64,000 nt of DNA, taken from positions 124,001-188,000 of the forward strand of contig NZ_AMZO01000033.1 in assembly GCF_000331515.1 (NCBI RefSeq). Reading direction: 5' to 3'. Positions within the stretch are counted from its first letter, which is position 1. Each line of letters begins with the position of its first letter. This DNA is from Photobacterium marinum. GTDB taxonomy: Bacteria > Pseudomonadota > Gammaproteobacteria > Enterobacterales > Vibrionaceae. Of the stretch, positions 51,653 through 59,767 are shown one piece after another. The notes beneath the pieces are model-generated. The model saw nothing but the letters and a program-made list of their open reading frames with translations, made no database searches and was not told the origin of the DNA. Position numbers and translations under genes: made by a program.

Positions 51653-52192
51653 TTACGCCAGGTTATCGGCATACTGGCTCAATTCGTCCAGGTTAACCGC
51701 AGAAATAAACTCACCATCTAGGTAAAAATTCACCACCTCACCGGCTTTCTCACCTCGCAGCACGGCAGTACCACCATTACGATAAGCTACTGTCATTTCA
51801 AGTGTCTTGTCATCCAACTGACGAAAACTGGCTGATTCAATGTCGCTGTTCTTAACGCTGGCCAGCGGCACGGTTGTCATCGACTTATCCAGCTTACTGT
51901 TGACCTTAAAAATGGCATCAACCGGCTGATCGGCCACCGCCGGGGACTTGCCGGTGATCGGGTTCTTACCAGTCCAGAATTCAATGGTGTTGAAGATGAA
52001 CAGATCAGCGGTCGCCGCCAGGCCATACACCGGGCTCAACAGCACAAACAGACCGGCACGACCGTAGCGGTTATCCACCGCACTCAGATTAGCTTTGGTC
52101 ACTAGCTGAGAAGTCCCCATCTGGCCAATACAGCCAGACAGCGAAGTGACAAGTACTGCCACTGCGGCAATTTTCAAAGAGGTTGTTTTCAT
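51653..52192 (-). CDS. DUF3332 family lipoprotein
   Basis: A 179-residue lipoprotein: signal LKIAAVAVLVTSLSGC with lipobox LSGC. The mature part has NRYGRAGLFVLLSPVYGLAA, a hydrophobic stretch, FNTIEFWTGKNPITGKSP, and a C-terminal beta-rich piece ending NLDELSQYADNLA. This is the DUF3332 pattern, common in Vibrionaceae and other marine gammaproteobacteria, of unknown role. The ATG at 52192 is chosen to give a proper signal peptide; upstream codons to 52255 are not signal-like. Confidence 0.85.
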   Translation of the reverse strand: MKTTSLKIAAVAVLVTSLSGCIGQMGTSQLVTKANLSAVDNRYGRAGLFVLLSPVYGLAATADLFIFNTIEFWTGKNPITGKSPAVADQPVDAIFKVNSKLDKSMTTVPLASVKNSDIESASFRQLDDKTLEMTVAYRNGGTAVLRGEKAGEVVNFYLDGEFISAVNLDELSQYADNLA

Positions 52193-52393
52193 ATCCGGCT
52201 TACTCCAGGAATGGGATTGGTAAAAAAGCCTGCGGATTATAGAGATTTCCACCACGCCGAAAAGAGGGGTTTTCTATGAAATTTTCTGAATTTTCACTGA
52301 TGTTCGCAGCCTGTTCATTCATGGTGAAAGCACGGTAAACACCATCCTGAAAACCGTATCAATCCGCTTCACTCTCATTCACTCAACAGATAC

Positions 52394-52417
52394 AAAAACG
52401 GCGCCTAAGGCGCCGCT
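52394..52417 (-). terminator. Terminator of yhiN
   Basis: On the minus strand CGGCGCC, loop TTA, GGCGCCGTTTTTG, about 45 bases after the yhiN stop. Confidence 0.85.
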
Positions 52418-52458
52418 TGTGACTTTTTCAGCTTTTTTTAGTTATGCCGAAACAGCTA

Positions 52459-53646
52459 TCAGGCGTTCTGACCAGCAACATAACCTGAGCTCCAGGCCCA
52501 CTGGAAGTTATAACCACCCAGCCAGCCGCTGACGTCCATCACCTCTCCGGCAAAGAACAGACCCGGTACTTTCTTCGCTTCCATCGTCTTGGAAGACAGC
52601 TCATCCGTATCTACCCCGCCCAACGTCACTTCCGCGGTTCGGTAACCTTCGGTGCCGTTCGGCGCGATCTGCCACTGATGGAAATAGGTTGCCATAGCGG
52701 TAATTTCTTTCGGGTTGAACTGCTTCAACGGCTTGTCATGGATGTCACCACGGGCAATCAGAACTTCAATCAGACGTTTAGGCAGCAGACGGGACAGTGA
52801 ATTCTTCAGGCTTTGGTTCGGGTGCTTCTCTCGCATCGTCGTCAGCGTTTCCGCCAGTTCCAGATCAGGCAACAGGTCAATCGTCACCTTCTGACCCGGC
52901 GTCCAGTACGAAGAAATCTGCAGGATCACCGGCCCGGACAGGCCGCGGTGGGTAAACAGCAGATTTTCTTTAAATGTAGTGCCGTCTTCTGCTTCCACTA
53001 CCGCAGGGAAGGCAATGCCTGACAGTTCAGCAAATGCCTCTTTCTCTTCCTTATGCAGGGTAAACGGCACCAGACCGGCAGTGGTCGACACCATCTTCAA
53101 GCCAAATTGCTCGGCAATCTGATAACCGAACGGTGTCGCCCCCAGTTTAGGCATCGACAGACCACCGGTCGCCACCACCAGGGATTCACACTCCACGGTG
53201 TCGGTATTGAGTGTCAGGCTGAAACCGGAGTCAGTCTTGCGGATATCATGAACATCGCAACGGTAACGCTGCTCCACTGTCGGCGAGTCACACTCAGCCA
53301 GCAGCATGTTAACGATATCTTTGGCTGAATCCTCACAGAACAGCTGACCATGCTCACGCTCTTCATAGGCAATATCATGTTTGGCAATCATCGCTATGAA
53401 ATCCCACTGGGTGTACTGGGACAGTGCCGATTTAACAAAATGCGGGTTACGGCAAACATAGTTATTGGCATCCACATCGTAGTTGGTGAAATTACAGCGC
53501 CCGCCACCTGAGATCAGGATCTTACGCCCCGGTTTCTTGCCATGGTCAACCACCAGCACCGAGCGCCCCCGCTTGCCGGCTTCTGCCGCACACATCAACC
53601 CGGCGGCACCTGCCCCTATAATTACCACATCAAACTTGTCTGCCAT
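52459..53646 (-). CDS. yhiN: HI0933/YhiN family FAD-dependent oxidoreductase
   Basis: A 395-residue flavoprotein. It begins with the Rossmann motif DVVIIGAGAAGLMCAAEAGK, followed by KILISGGGRCNFTNYD (the family hallmark), VVATGGLSMPKLGATPFGY and a C-terminal PGLFFAGEVMDVSGWLGGYN with NFQWAWSSGYVAG. The HI0933 (YhiN/BaiN) group reduces flavin-bound or enone substrates; the E. coli role is unknown. The ATG at 53646 fits homologues. Same direction as uspB upstream but separated by a terminator. Confidence 0.93.
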   Translation of the reverse strand: MADKFDVVIIGAGAAGLMCAAEAGKRGRSVLVVDHGKKPGRKILISGGGRCNFTNYDVDANNYVCRNPHFVKSALSQYTQWDFIAMIAKHDIAYEEREHGQLFCEDSAKDIVNMLLAECDSPTVEQRYRCDVHDIRKTDSGFSLTLNTDTVECESLVVATGGLSMPKLGATPFGYQIAEQFGLKMVSTTAGLVPFTLHKEEKEAFAELSGIAFPAVVEAEDGTTFKENLLFTHRGLSGPVILQISSYWTPGQKVTIDLLPDLELAETLTTMREKHPNQSLKNSLSRLLPKRLIEVLIARGDIHDKPLKQFNPKEITAMATYFHQWQIAPNGTEGYRTAEVTLGGVDTDELSSKTMEAKKVPGLFFAGEVMDVSGWLGGYNFQWAWSSGYVAGQNA

Positions 53647-53699
53647 CTCTGTACCGTTTTTGCTAAACCGTATGTCAAAACGCTTTTTGCTAAGCAATG

Positions 53700-53734
53700 A
53701 AAAAGGGATGCCAGGACCGACTGGCCTGCATCCC
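53700..53734 (-). terminator. Terminator downstream of uspB
   Basis: On the minus strand a long hairpin pairs GGGATGC with GCATCCC, with CCAG/CTGG inside, and is followed by CTTTTTC. It lies about 145 bases past the uspB stop. Confidence 0.75.
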
Positions 53735-53879
53735 TCTAAGCCCGGCTATTCTACCTACCCGGACGCCGAACACCAAACGAAATCCCGCGACAAGCTAACC
53801 GATATCGCAGGTTACATATTTAGTATGCCACCCAACCCACCGAAAAATGCCAGATGGAAAGTAGAGCCGCTTGGATATC

Positions 53880-54218
53880 TCAAATACCGAGATAAGCGAC
53901 GACAAAAATCGATACAAAAAAGACCATCAGGTAAGTGCTGGCCAGAACAAACAACTTCCGAACCTTCACGCACTTTTGCATGAATACCGGATCATGGTGG
54001 TTCTGGTACTGCTGACCACGGATGTAGTGAAACAGGCGGATCTGCTTGGAGACATTACCATGAGAGGTAAAAAATCCCGGACCGTCGACCTGTTGGTAGA
54101 GAAGTGGGTCACATTCACGCATTACCGCCAGTAACGTACGCAAAGTACTGACATAACGTGAAACATTAATGACTGCGACCAGAAAGAGAGCGAATAGAAG
54201 TGCATCACCACTAATCAT
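53880..54218 (-). CDS. uspB: Universal stress protein B
   Basis: A 112-residue inner-membrane protein with two helices (MISGDALLFALFLVAVINVS and FVLASTYLMVFFVSIFVVAY) and a cytosolic middle holding MRECDPLLYQQVDGPGFF and QIRLFHYIRGQQYQNHHDP, which are UspB signatures. In E. coli uspB is sigma-S dependent, gives ethanol resistance and is divergent from uspA. Here ferritin lies between the two. ATG 54218 is chosen by alignment to the 111-residue E. coli protein. Confidence 0.94.
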   Translation of the reverse strand: MISGDALLFALFLVAVINVSRYVSTLRTLLAVMRECDPLLYQQVDGPGFFTSHGNVSKQIRLFHYIRGQQYQNHHDPVFMQKCVKVRKLFVLASTYLMVFFVSIFVVAYLGI

Positions 54219-54287
54219 AAACAACCCCCGAAACTAAGCTGCTGGCAGGGTCATTGGGGGGCGTGCCCGGCACGCCCTTCACCATGA

Positions 54288-54815
54288 TTAGCCAGCCTGT
54301 GTATCCATAACCGATGTAGACTCAGCTTTTGCCATCTCGGCAAGATCTTTATCGATGAAGAACAGAGCCTTGCCGTCTTCACCCACCAGTTCAATCTTAT
54401 CTAGAATGCCTTTAAATAGTTTTTCTTCTTCATGTTGCTCTGCCACATACCATTGTAAGAAGTTAAATGTTGAGTAGTCCTGGGTAGTAAACGCAACATG
54501 AGCCAGCTTGTTGATCTTGTCGGTAATAAACTGCTCGTGTTCATACGTTTCGCGGAATACTTCACCCAGTGATGCGAACTCATGCTTCGGCGCTTCAATC
54601 GAACCCAAAATCGGCATCGCACCGGTTTCGCTGACATAAGTAAACAAACGCTGCATGTGTTCCATTTCCTCAACGGCATGAGCGCGCAGGAATGCTGCGG
54701 CTCCCTCGAAGCCCTTGTCTTCACACCAGGCACTCATTTGCAAGTAAAGGTTTGAAGAAAAGAACTCCAGGTTGATTTGCTCGTTAAGTTTTTCAACCAT
54801 TGCTTGAGCTAACAT
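54288..54815 (-). CDS. ftnA: Non-heme ferritin FtnA
   Basis: Iron-storage ferritin forming a 24-subunit shell. The 175-residue protein has the di-iron site residues in EQINLEFFSSNLYLQMSAWC and AHAVEEMEHMQRLFTYV (ExxH), and the later helices EHEQFITDKINKLAHVAF and FLQWYVAEQHEEEKLF. It ends with a loose tail. Transcribed ahead of uspB (69 bases apart) and divergent from uspA. The 5' region has an imperfect dyad (ATACCAAT / ATCGGTAT, 54842-54864) but I see no good Fur box. Confidence 0.96.
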   Translation of the reverse strand: MLAQAMVEKLNEQINLEFFSSNLYLQMSAWCEDKGFEGAAAFLRAHAVEEMEHMQRLFTYVSETGAMPILGSIEAPKHEFASLGEVFRETYEHEQFITDKINKLAHVAFTTQDYSTFNFLQWYVAEQHEEEKLFKGILDKIELVGEDGKALFFIDKDLAEMAKAESTSVMDTQAG

Positions 54816-55117
54816 CGCACTACTCCTATTTATTTTAGTTTATACCAATCTCAAAAATCGGTATGAGATCGCTGATAAGTCATTGTCACCGCGCAAAATT
54901 GAGAATGCAACTTAAAGGAATCACCGGTTTAAAATATCCGGCTCACCCTCCCATTTTGCGCATCAGCGCCACTCTAGCCGCTTTTCGTTAAGAATTTGAC
55001 CTGCCTCCTGAACCTGATACTGAAACGCTGCCAGGATGGGATCTGAGCGATATTATTCGGGAAAACTCAGTGCTAGCATGAAAGTTATAAAGAATAAGGA
55101 TTTAAGGAGCAAAAGGT
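54816..55117. other. Divergent spacer between ftnA and uspA (302 bp)
   Basis: Carries the ftnA and uspA promoters. Besides the dyad ATACCAAT-N7-ATCGGTAT at 54842-54864, just upstream of ftnA, and TTAAGGAGC before uspA, I see no operator or small gene I can support. Confidence 0.5.
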
Positions 55118-55540
55118 ATGGCATATAAACACATTATGGTCGCTATCGACCTCTCAGATGACAGCTTTGTCCTGGTCAGAAAAGCGGCGGATCTTGCCCG
55201 CAAACTGGATGCCAAACTATCCCTTATCCACATTGACGTTAACTACGCCGAGCTCTACACCGGGCTGATCGATATTAACCTGTCCGATGCCCAGCATCGG
55301 ATGGCTGAAGATGCCCAAAAACAGCTTCAGGCCCTGGCTAACCAAGCCAACTATCCGGTCTCCCATACCCTGGTTGGCAGTGGCGACCTCAGCGACGAAA
55401 TCTGCCACGCGATCAATGACATTGATGTCGAACTGGTTGTTTGTGGCCATCATCAGGACTTCTGGAGCAAAATCCTGTCTTCAGCCAAGCAGTTACTCAA
55501 CCAGACCCCTGTCGATTTACTGATGATCCCGCTGAAATAA
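55118..55540 (+). CDS. uspA: Universal stress protein A family
   Basis: A 140-residue cytosolic dimer-forming protein of the UspA class. It starts YKHIMVAIDLSDDSFVLVRK and ends VVCGHHQDFWSKILSSAKQL, then PVDLLMIPLK. The ATP-binding G-2x-G-9x-G(S/T) loop is not present (GHHQDFW), as in E. coli UspA, which is phosphorylated rather than ATP-binding. AAGGAGC lies eleven bases before the ATG. Divergent from ftnA-uspB, a conserved group in vibrios. Confidence 0.95.
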   Translation: MAYKHIMVAIDLSDDSFVLVRKAADLARKLDAKLSLIHIDVNYAELYTGLIDINLSDAQHRMAEDAQKQLQALANQANYPVSHTLVGSGDLSDEICHAINDIDVELVVCGHHQDFWSKILSSAKQLLNQTPVDLLMIPLK

Positions 55541-55574
55541 ACACCCATAAATCATCTTACGCTTCCTGACCGGC

Positions 55575-55598
55575 CGGCGATCACAGAACTGATCGCCG
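55575..55598 (+). terminator. Hairpin after uspA
   Basis: CGGCGATCA, loop CAGAAC, TGATCGCCG: a perfect 9-bp stem 35 bases past the uspA stop, without a T run. Confidence 0.4.
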
Positions 55599-55704
55599 AC
55601 AGACTCCCCCGACCACCAATACCCACACCCGTTATCCATATTTCCCCGCAGCGAATTCCGGTAAACTACGCCAAATTTTGAATGGATGTTAACTGGTTAT
55701 TGAT

Positions 55705-56577
55705 ATGGGATATTTATCTGCTGTCACCCTGCTCTGGGCCTTTTCTTTCAGCCTGATTGGGGTTTACCTGGCAGGCCAGGTTGATGCCTGGTTTTCCGTG
55801 CTGACCCGGGTTGTCCTGGCGGCTCTGGTTTTCCTGCCGTTCCTGCGCAAGCAGCACCTGCACCCGAAACTCGCAGTTAAACTGATGATAGTCGGCGCCC
55901 TTCAGCTCGGGCTGATGTACTGCTTCTACTACCAGTCGTTCCTCTACCTGAGCGTCCCGGAAGTGCTGCTGTTTACAATATTCACCCCGATTTATGTCAC
56001 CCTGATCTACGATCTGCTGCATCGTCAGTTCTCGGCCTGGTACCTGCTGACGGCTGTTATCGCGGTAATTGGTGCTGCGGTGATCAAATTTGAAGGCATC
56101 AATGAAGACTTCATCATCGGCTTCCTGATTGTTCAGGGCGCGAACCTGTGCTTTGCCATCGGTCAGGTCGGCTATAAGCGAACCATGGAGCAGGAAAAAG
56201 CCCAACTGCCGCAGCATACTGTTTTCGGCCTGTTCTACCTCGGGGCGATCTGCGTTGCGTTGCCAATGTTCCTGCTGTTCGGCAATGTCGATAAACTGCC
56301 GACAACCAACACCCAATGGGGGATCCTGATCTACCTTGGCACCATTGCCTCAGGGCTTGGTTACTTCATTTGGAACAAAGGGGCGACCATGGTCAACGCC
56401 GGTGCCCTTGCCATTATGAATAATGCCCTGGTCCCGGCCGGCCTTATCGTCAACATCGTGATTTGGAACCGTGATGTCGACTACCCGCGCCTAATCATCG
56501 GCGGAGTGATCATCATGGCATCACTATGGGTTAACGAAACCTGGGTGAAAAAGAAGGTCGAGATGACGAGAGCTTAG
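55705..56577 (+). CDS. EamA/DMT family transporter
   Basis: A 290-residue, ten-helix drug/metabolite transporter made of two EamA repeats (first about 3-125, LLWAFSFSLIGVYLAGQVDA, second about 140-285, WGILIYLGTIASGLGYFIWN). The subgroup with VPEVLLFTIFTPIYVTLIYD and GYKRTMEQEKAQLP is annotated in other genomes as a carboxylate/amino acid/amine transporter; the real cargo is unknown. ATG start with weak ribosome site. Alone on the plus strand, followed by a hairpin. Confidence 0.88.
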   Translation: MGYLSAVTLLWAFSFSLIGVYLAGQVDAWFSVLTRVVLAALVFLPFLRKQHLHPKLAVKLMIVGALQLGLMYCFYYQSFLYLSVPEVLLFTIFTPIYVTLIYDLLHRQFSAWYLLTAVIAVIGAAVIKFEGINEDFIIGFLIVQGANLCFAIGQVGYKRTMEQEKAQLPQHTVFGLFYLGAICVALPMFLLFGNVDKLPTTNTQWGILIYLGTIASGLGYFIWNKGATMVNAGALAIMNNALVPAGLIVNIVIWNRDVDYPRLIIGGVIIMASLWVNETWVKKKVEMTRA

Positions 56578-56624
56578 TTTCTGAAACCTGAGACAAAGAG
56601 CCAGAACCGAGTTACAGATAGAAC

Positions 56625-56653
56625 AAAGGCGAGCTCAATGAGCTCGCCTTTCG
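56625..56653. terminator. Hairpin between DMT transporter and fre
   Basis: AAAGGCGAGCT, loop CAATG, AGCTCGCCTTT: an 11-bp stem between convergent genes with only a three-base T run. Confidence 0.6.
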
Positions 56654-56691
56654 CATCTAACAACTTAACAGTAAGCCATTAATTTCAGCAA

Positions 56692-57402
56692 TTAGATAAA
56701 CGCAAACGCGTCAGCAAACATCCGCTCGCGCTCAGCACCTTTTTCAGCCGTGAATTGCTCACGAGCCGCCCCGGCCATTTCAAAACGGCCGCACAGGTAA
56801 ATATCGTAAGCCGACAGGCTGACGAAATCTTCATTCACCGCTTCCAGCACATTGCCAGTTTTGCCCTGCCAGCCTTCCGGTGCACTTTCTACAACTGGCA
56901 CATAAGTCAGGTTACTGTGTTTGCCTGCCAGCGCCTGCAGCTCTTCATGGGCATACAGCTGGCACAGGTCACGGCCGCCCCAGTACACAAAAATCGGCTG
57001 GGTCACGCCACGGCTCAGGCAGTTATCCAGGATACTGCGAACATAAGAAAAACCGGTTCCGCCGGCAATCATCAACAACGGCTTGTCGCTGTCTTCACGC
57101 ACCCATGCCTCACCATGCGGCGCTTCAATTTCAAACTGACGGCCGTCCTGCATGGCGGCTTTCATGGTTTCTACCACTTCAATCGCATACGGGTTATGCT
57201 CGGCCGCACCGATATGGAGCTCCAGCTCGCCGTCACGGCAAGGACTACTGGCAATTGAGAACGGGCGCTTGTCGCTCTCTCCCATCACCGCCAGCAGGTA
57301 CTGACCCGCTTTAAATTCAATTTTTTCCTCGGGCTGCAGCAGAATACGGTAGGTATTGCATGCCAACGGTTCTACTGACTTTACTTCACATTTGATGGAC
57401 AT
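56692..57402 (-). CDS. fre: NAD(P)H-flavin reductase
   Basis: Reduces free FMN, FAD or riboflavin with NAD(P)H. The 236-residue protein has the flavin-binding RPFSIASSP motif (about 46-54), a nucleotide-binding MIAGGTGFSYVRSIL and the C-terminal AYDIYLCGRFEMAGAAREQF. Related to LuxG, which supplies reduced flavin to luciferase in luminous relatives, but the position next to ubiD marks it as Fre. Reduced FMN from it could serve the UbiX-made prenyl-FMN cofactor of UbiD; this is an inference. The ferredoxin gene is 9 bases upstream. Confidence 0.94.
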   Translation of the reverse strand: MSIKCEVKSVEPLACNTYRILLQPEEKIEFKAGQYLLAVMGESDKRPFSIASSPCRDGELELHIGAAEHNPYAIEVVETMKAAMQDGRQFEIEAPHGEAWVREDSDKPLLMIAGGTGFSYVRSILDNCLSRGVTQPIFVYWGGRDLCQLYAHEELQALAGKHSNLTYVPVVESAPEGWQGKTGNVLEAVNEDFVSLSAYDIYLCGRFEMAGAAREQFTAEKGAERERMFADAFAFI

Positions 57403-57411
57403 TGTCTTCCT

Positions 57412-57675
57412 CTAGTCTAACTCCAGCACCAGATCACTCCTGGCCGTCGCCTGACAGGTAAAGATCCAGCCTTCAGCCTGCTCCTGTTCAGTAAGCATAG
57501 GCTCAAGATGATAACTTATCTCGCCAGACAGTTTGCGGCACAGGCACATGGCACAAGCCCCGACCTGACACCGGTTAGGAAATGCGACGCCTGCGTTGAG
57601 CGCAGCCTGCAGCACGGTTTCCTGCTCTGAGGCAGAAAAAGTGATGTCATGGGGCAACAGGCGTATTTGATGCAT
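57412..57675 (-). CDS. Small plant-type [2Fe-2S] ferredoxin
   Basis: An 87-residue ferredoxin of the beta-grasp type. The cluster ligands are in NRCQVGACAMCLCRKLSG (C-x4-C-x2-C) with the fourth cysteine in WIFTCQATARSD. It matches the ferredoxin domain normally fused to oxygenase reductases, here as a separate gene directly before fre, so the pair could act as a split reductase. It lies 68 bases after ubiD on the same strand. E. coli has ubiD-fre without this gene. Confidence 0.9.
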   Translation of the reverse strand: MHQIRLLPHDITFSASEQETVLQAALNAGVAFPNRCQVGACAMCLCRKLSGEISYHLEPMLTEQEQAEGWIFTCQATARSDLVLELD

Positions 57676-57743
57676 GTTAGGTTCTCATTATGCCGGGCGA
57701 TAATGCAGCCCGGCTTGGTTTTTATCGGACTAACTCAGGTAGA

Positions 57744-59633
57744 TTACCCCAGAATTTGCAGCTGGTCCCAGATGGCATCGACCCTGGCGACCACATCCGG
57801 TTCTTTAGTGATCGGCGTACCCCATTCGCGCAGGGTTTCACCCGGCCACTTGTTCGTCGCATCCATCCCGATCTTAGAGCTTGTCTCCGTCACAGCGACA
57901 TCACCAGAATCATCTCGGGCCGGGTTAACCATCAGGGTATCCCGGCTCGGATCCATCCGGGTGGTCACCGCCCAGATCACGTCATTCCAGTCACGGGCAT
58001 TGATATCATCATCACAGACGATGATGAACTTGGTCTCGGTATGCGGTTCCAGCAACGCCCAGATGCCGTCCATCACCTGCCGGGCATGGCCCGCAGCGGT
58101 TTTCTTGATGGTCACAATGGCCATACCGCCAGCTGCCGCTTGCGATGGCAAATAGCAATCTACAATCTCCGGAAACGCATCCAGAACAGAACGGGTCAGC
58201 GCTTCGCGATCCGGTTGTCCTGCTGACAGGCTCACCGGCTCCTGCGTATTGGCAGTTTCAGCTTCCCACTTCATGGTGGCATCCAGACCCATCTTGGAGC
58301 CCAGCCCCACCACCGGCGAAGCAAAGTCCAGCGAGTCAATCGGCGTATTATCAATCATCACCGTATCGCGCACCGGATCCATGCGAGTAGTCATGGCATG
58401 GATGACGCTGTTCCAATCCCTGGCGTTGACATCATCATCACAAACAATCACGAACTTGGTGTACATGAACTGCCGCAGGAAGGACCATACTCCCATCATC
58501 ACCCGCTTGGCATGGCCCGGATACTGTTTCTTCATCGTCACCACAGCCATGCGGTAGGAACACCCTTCCGGCGGCAGGTAGAAATCCACAATTTCAGGGA
58601 ATTGCTTTTGCAGGATCGGAACAAATACCTCGTTCAGCGCCACGCCCAGCACAGCTGGCTCATCGGGCGGACGACCGGTATAGGTGCTGTGATAGATGGG
58701 TTCCTTGCGCATCGTAACGTGAGTAACGGTAAACACATGGTGGCGCTCGACCTCGTTGTAGTAACCGGTGTGGTCACCATACGGGCCTTCATCGGCAAAT
58801 TCATTCGGGTCGATATAACCTTCCAGTACAATTTCGGCACTGGCCGGCACTTCCAGATCATTACTGATGCTCTTGACGACTTCAGTCTTGCTGCCACGCA
58901 ACAAGCCGGCAAAAGCATACTCCGACAGCGTATCCGGCACCGGCGTTACCGCGCCGAGGATAGTCGCCGGATCTGCACCGAATGCAACAGATACCGGGAA
59001 AGGCTCACCCGGATGGGTTTCCATCCAGTCACGCAAATCCAGCGCACCGCCACGGTGAGCCAGCCAGCGCATAATGATCTTGTTCTTGCCCAGCTTCTGC
59101 TGGCGGTAGATCCCCAGGTTCTGGCGCTTCTTGTGCGGACCTTTGGTAATCGTCAGGCCCCAGGTCAGCAGCGGAGCCACATCCCCCGGCCAGCAGCTCA
59201 TCACCGGGATCTTATCCAGGTCGACGGCATCACCTTCCCAGACAATCTCCTGGCACGAAGCCTTGCGCAGGCGTTTCGCTGGCATATTCAGTACCTGCCT
59301 GAATACCGGCAGCTTATCCAGTGCGTCACGAAAGCCACGCGGCGGTTCAGGTTCTTTCAGATACGCCAGTAACTTACCGACTTCACGCAGCTCACGGACA
59401 TCCTGCCGGCCCATCCCCATCGCCACCCGCTCAGGGGTGCCGTACAGGTTAGCCAACACCGGCATGTCATAACCCACCGGGTTTTCAAACAACAGGGCCG
59501 GACCGCCCGCACGCAGTGTCCGGTCACAAATCTCGGTTATTTCCTGGTTCGGATCGACAGGCTGCTTTATGCGTTTGAGCTGACCTTCCTGCTCCAGGTA
59601 GTCAATGAACTCTCGCAGATCCTTAAATTTCAT
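57744..59633 (-). CDS. ubiD: 4-hydroxy-3-polyprenylbenzoate decarboxylase UbiD with duplicated C-terminal domain
   Basis: UbiD removes the ring carboxylate in ubiquinone synthesis using prenylated FMN. At 629 residues it is about 130 longer than the E. coli enzyme (497). Residues 1-460 align with a whole UbiD: RQNLGIYRQQ and MRWLAHRGGALD for cofactor and metal, EGPYGDHTGYY with the catalytic glutamate. A second copy of the C-terminal domain then follows: FPEIVDFYLPPEGCSYRM (345 on) is repeated as FPEIVDCYLPSQAAAGGM (487 on), CDDDVNARDWN (398) as CDDDINARDWN (540), and LGSKMGLDAT as SSKIGMDAT. The standard end (NKWPGETLREWGTPI) belongs to the second copy. ATG 59633 chosen; a GTG at 59651 is possible. 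Confidence 0.95.
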   Translation of the reverse strand: MKFKDLREFIDYLEQEGQLKRIKQPVDPNQEITEICDRTLRAGGPALLFENPVGYDMPVLANLYGTPERVAMGMGRQDVRELREVGKLLAYLKEPEPPRGFRDALDKLPVFRQVLNMPAKRLRKASCQEIVWEGDAVDLDKIPVMSCWPGDVAPLLTWGLTITKGPHKKRQNLGIYRQQKLGKNKIIMRWLAHRGGALDLRDWMETHPGEPFPVSVAFGADPATILGAVTPVPDTLSEYAFAGLLRGSKTEVVKSISNDLEVPASAEIVLEGYIDPNEFADEGPYGDHTGYYNEVERHHVFTVTHVTMRKEPIYHSTYTGRPPDEPAVLGVALNEVFVPILQKQFPEIVDFYLPPEGCSYRMAVVTMKKQYPGHAKRVMMGVWSFLRQFMYTKFVIVCDDDVNARDWNSVIHAMTTRMDPVRDTVMIDNTPIDSLDFASPVVGLGSKMGLDATMKWEAETANTQEPVSLSAGQPDREALTRSVLDAFPEIVDCYLPSQAAAGGMAIVTIKKTAAGHARQVMDGIWALLEPHTETKFIIVCDDDINARDWNDVIWAVTTRMDPSRDTLMVNPARDDSGDVAVTETSSKIGMDATNKWPGETLREWGTPITKEPDVVARVDAIWDQLQILG

Positions 59634-59767
59634 AGGCTCGTTGTTATCCACTCTGCAGAACGCGACAATTCCCGGCTGATCACATAACCTGCCGGGAAAT
59701 TTAGAAAAACAGAATCATTATAACGAGTTGTTAACCTGAGAACACCGTAAAATCAGTGAGGTTTCTA

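Noticed and set aside
53483..53983. 166-codon plus-strand frame across the yhiN start and uspB end
   Set aside because: It overlaps two clear minus-strand genes and a terminator and has no coding character.
56692..57402. LuxG and a bioluminescence operon
   Set aside because: The flavin reductase resembles LuxG, but no luxCDABE genes are present and the ubiD neighbourhood is that of Fre.
58398..59372. 324-codon open frame on the plus strand opposite ubiD
   Set aside because: It lies wholly inside ubiD in antisense; the sequence is low in hydrophobic core patterns, rich in His/Arg/Gln, and matches no family. The ubiD reading is certain.
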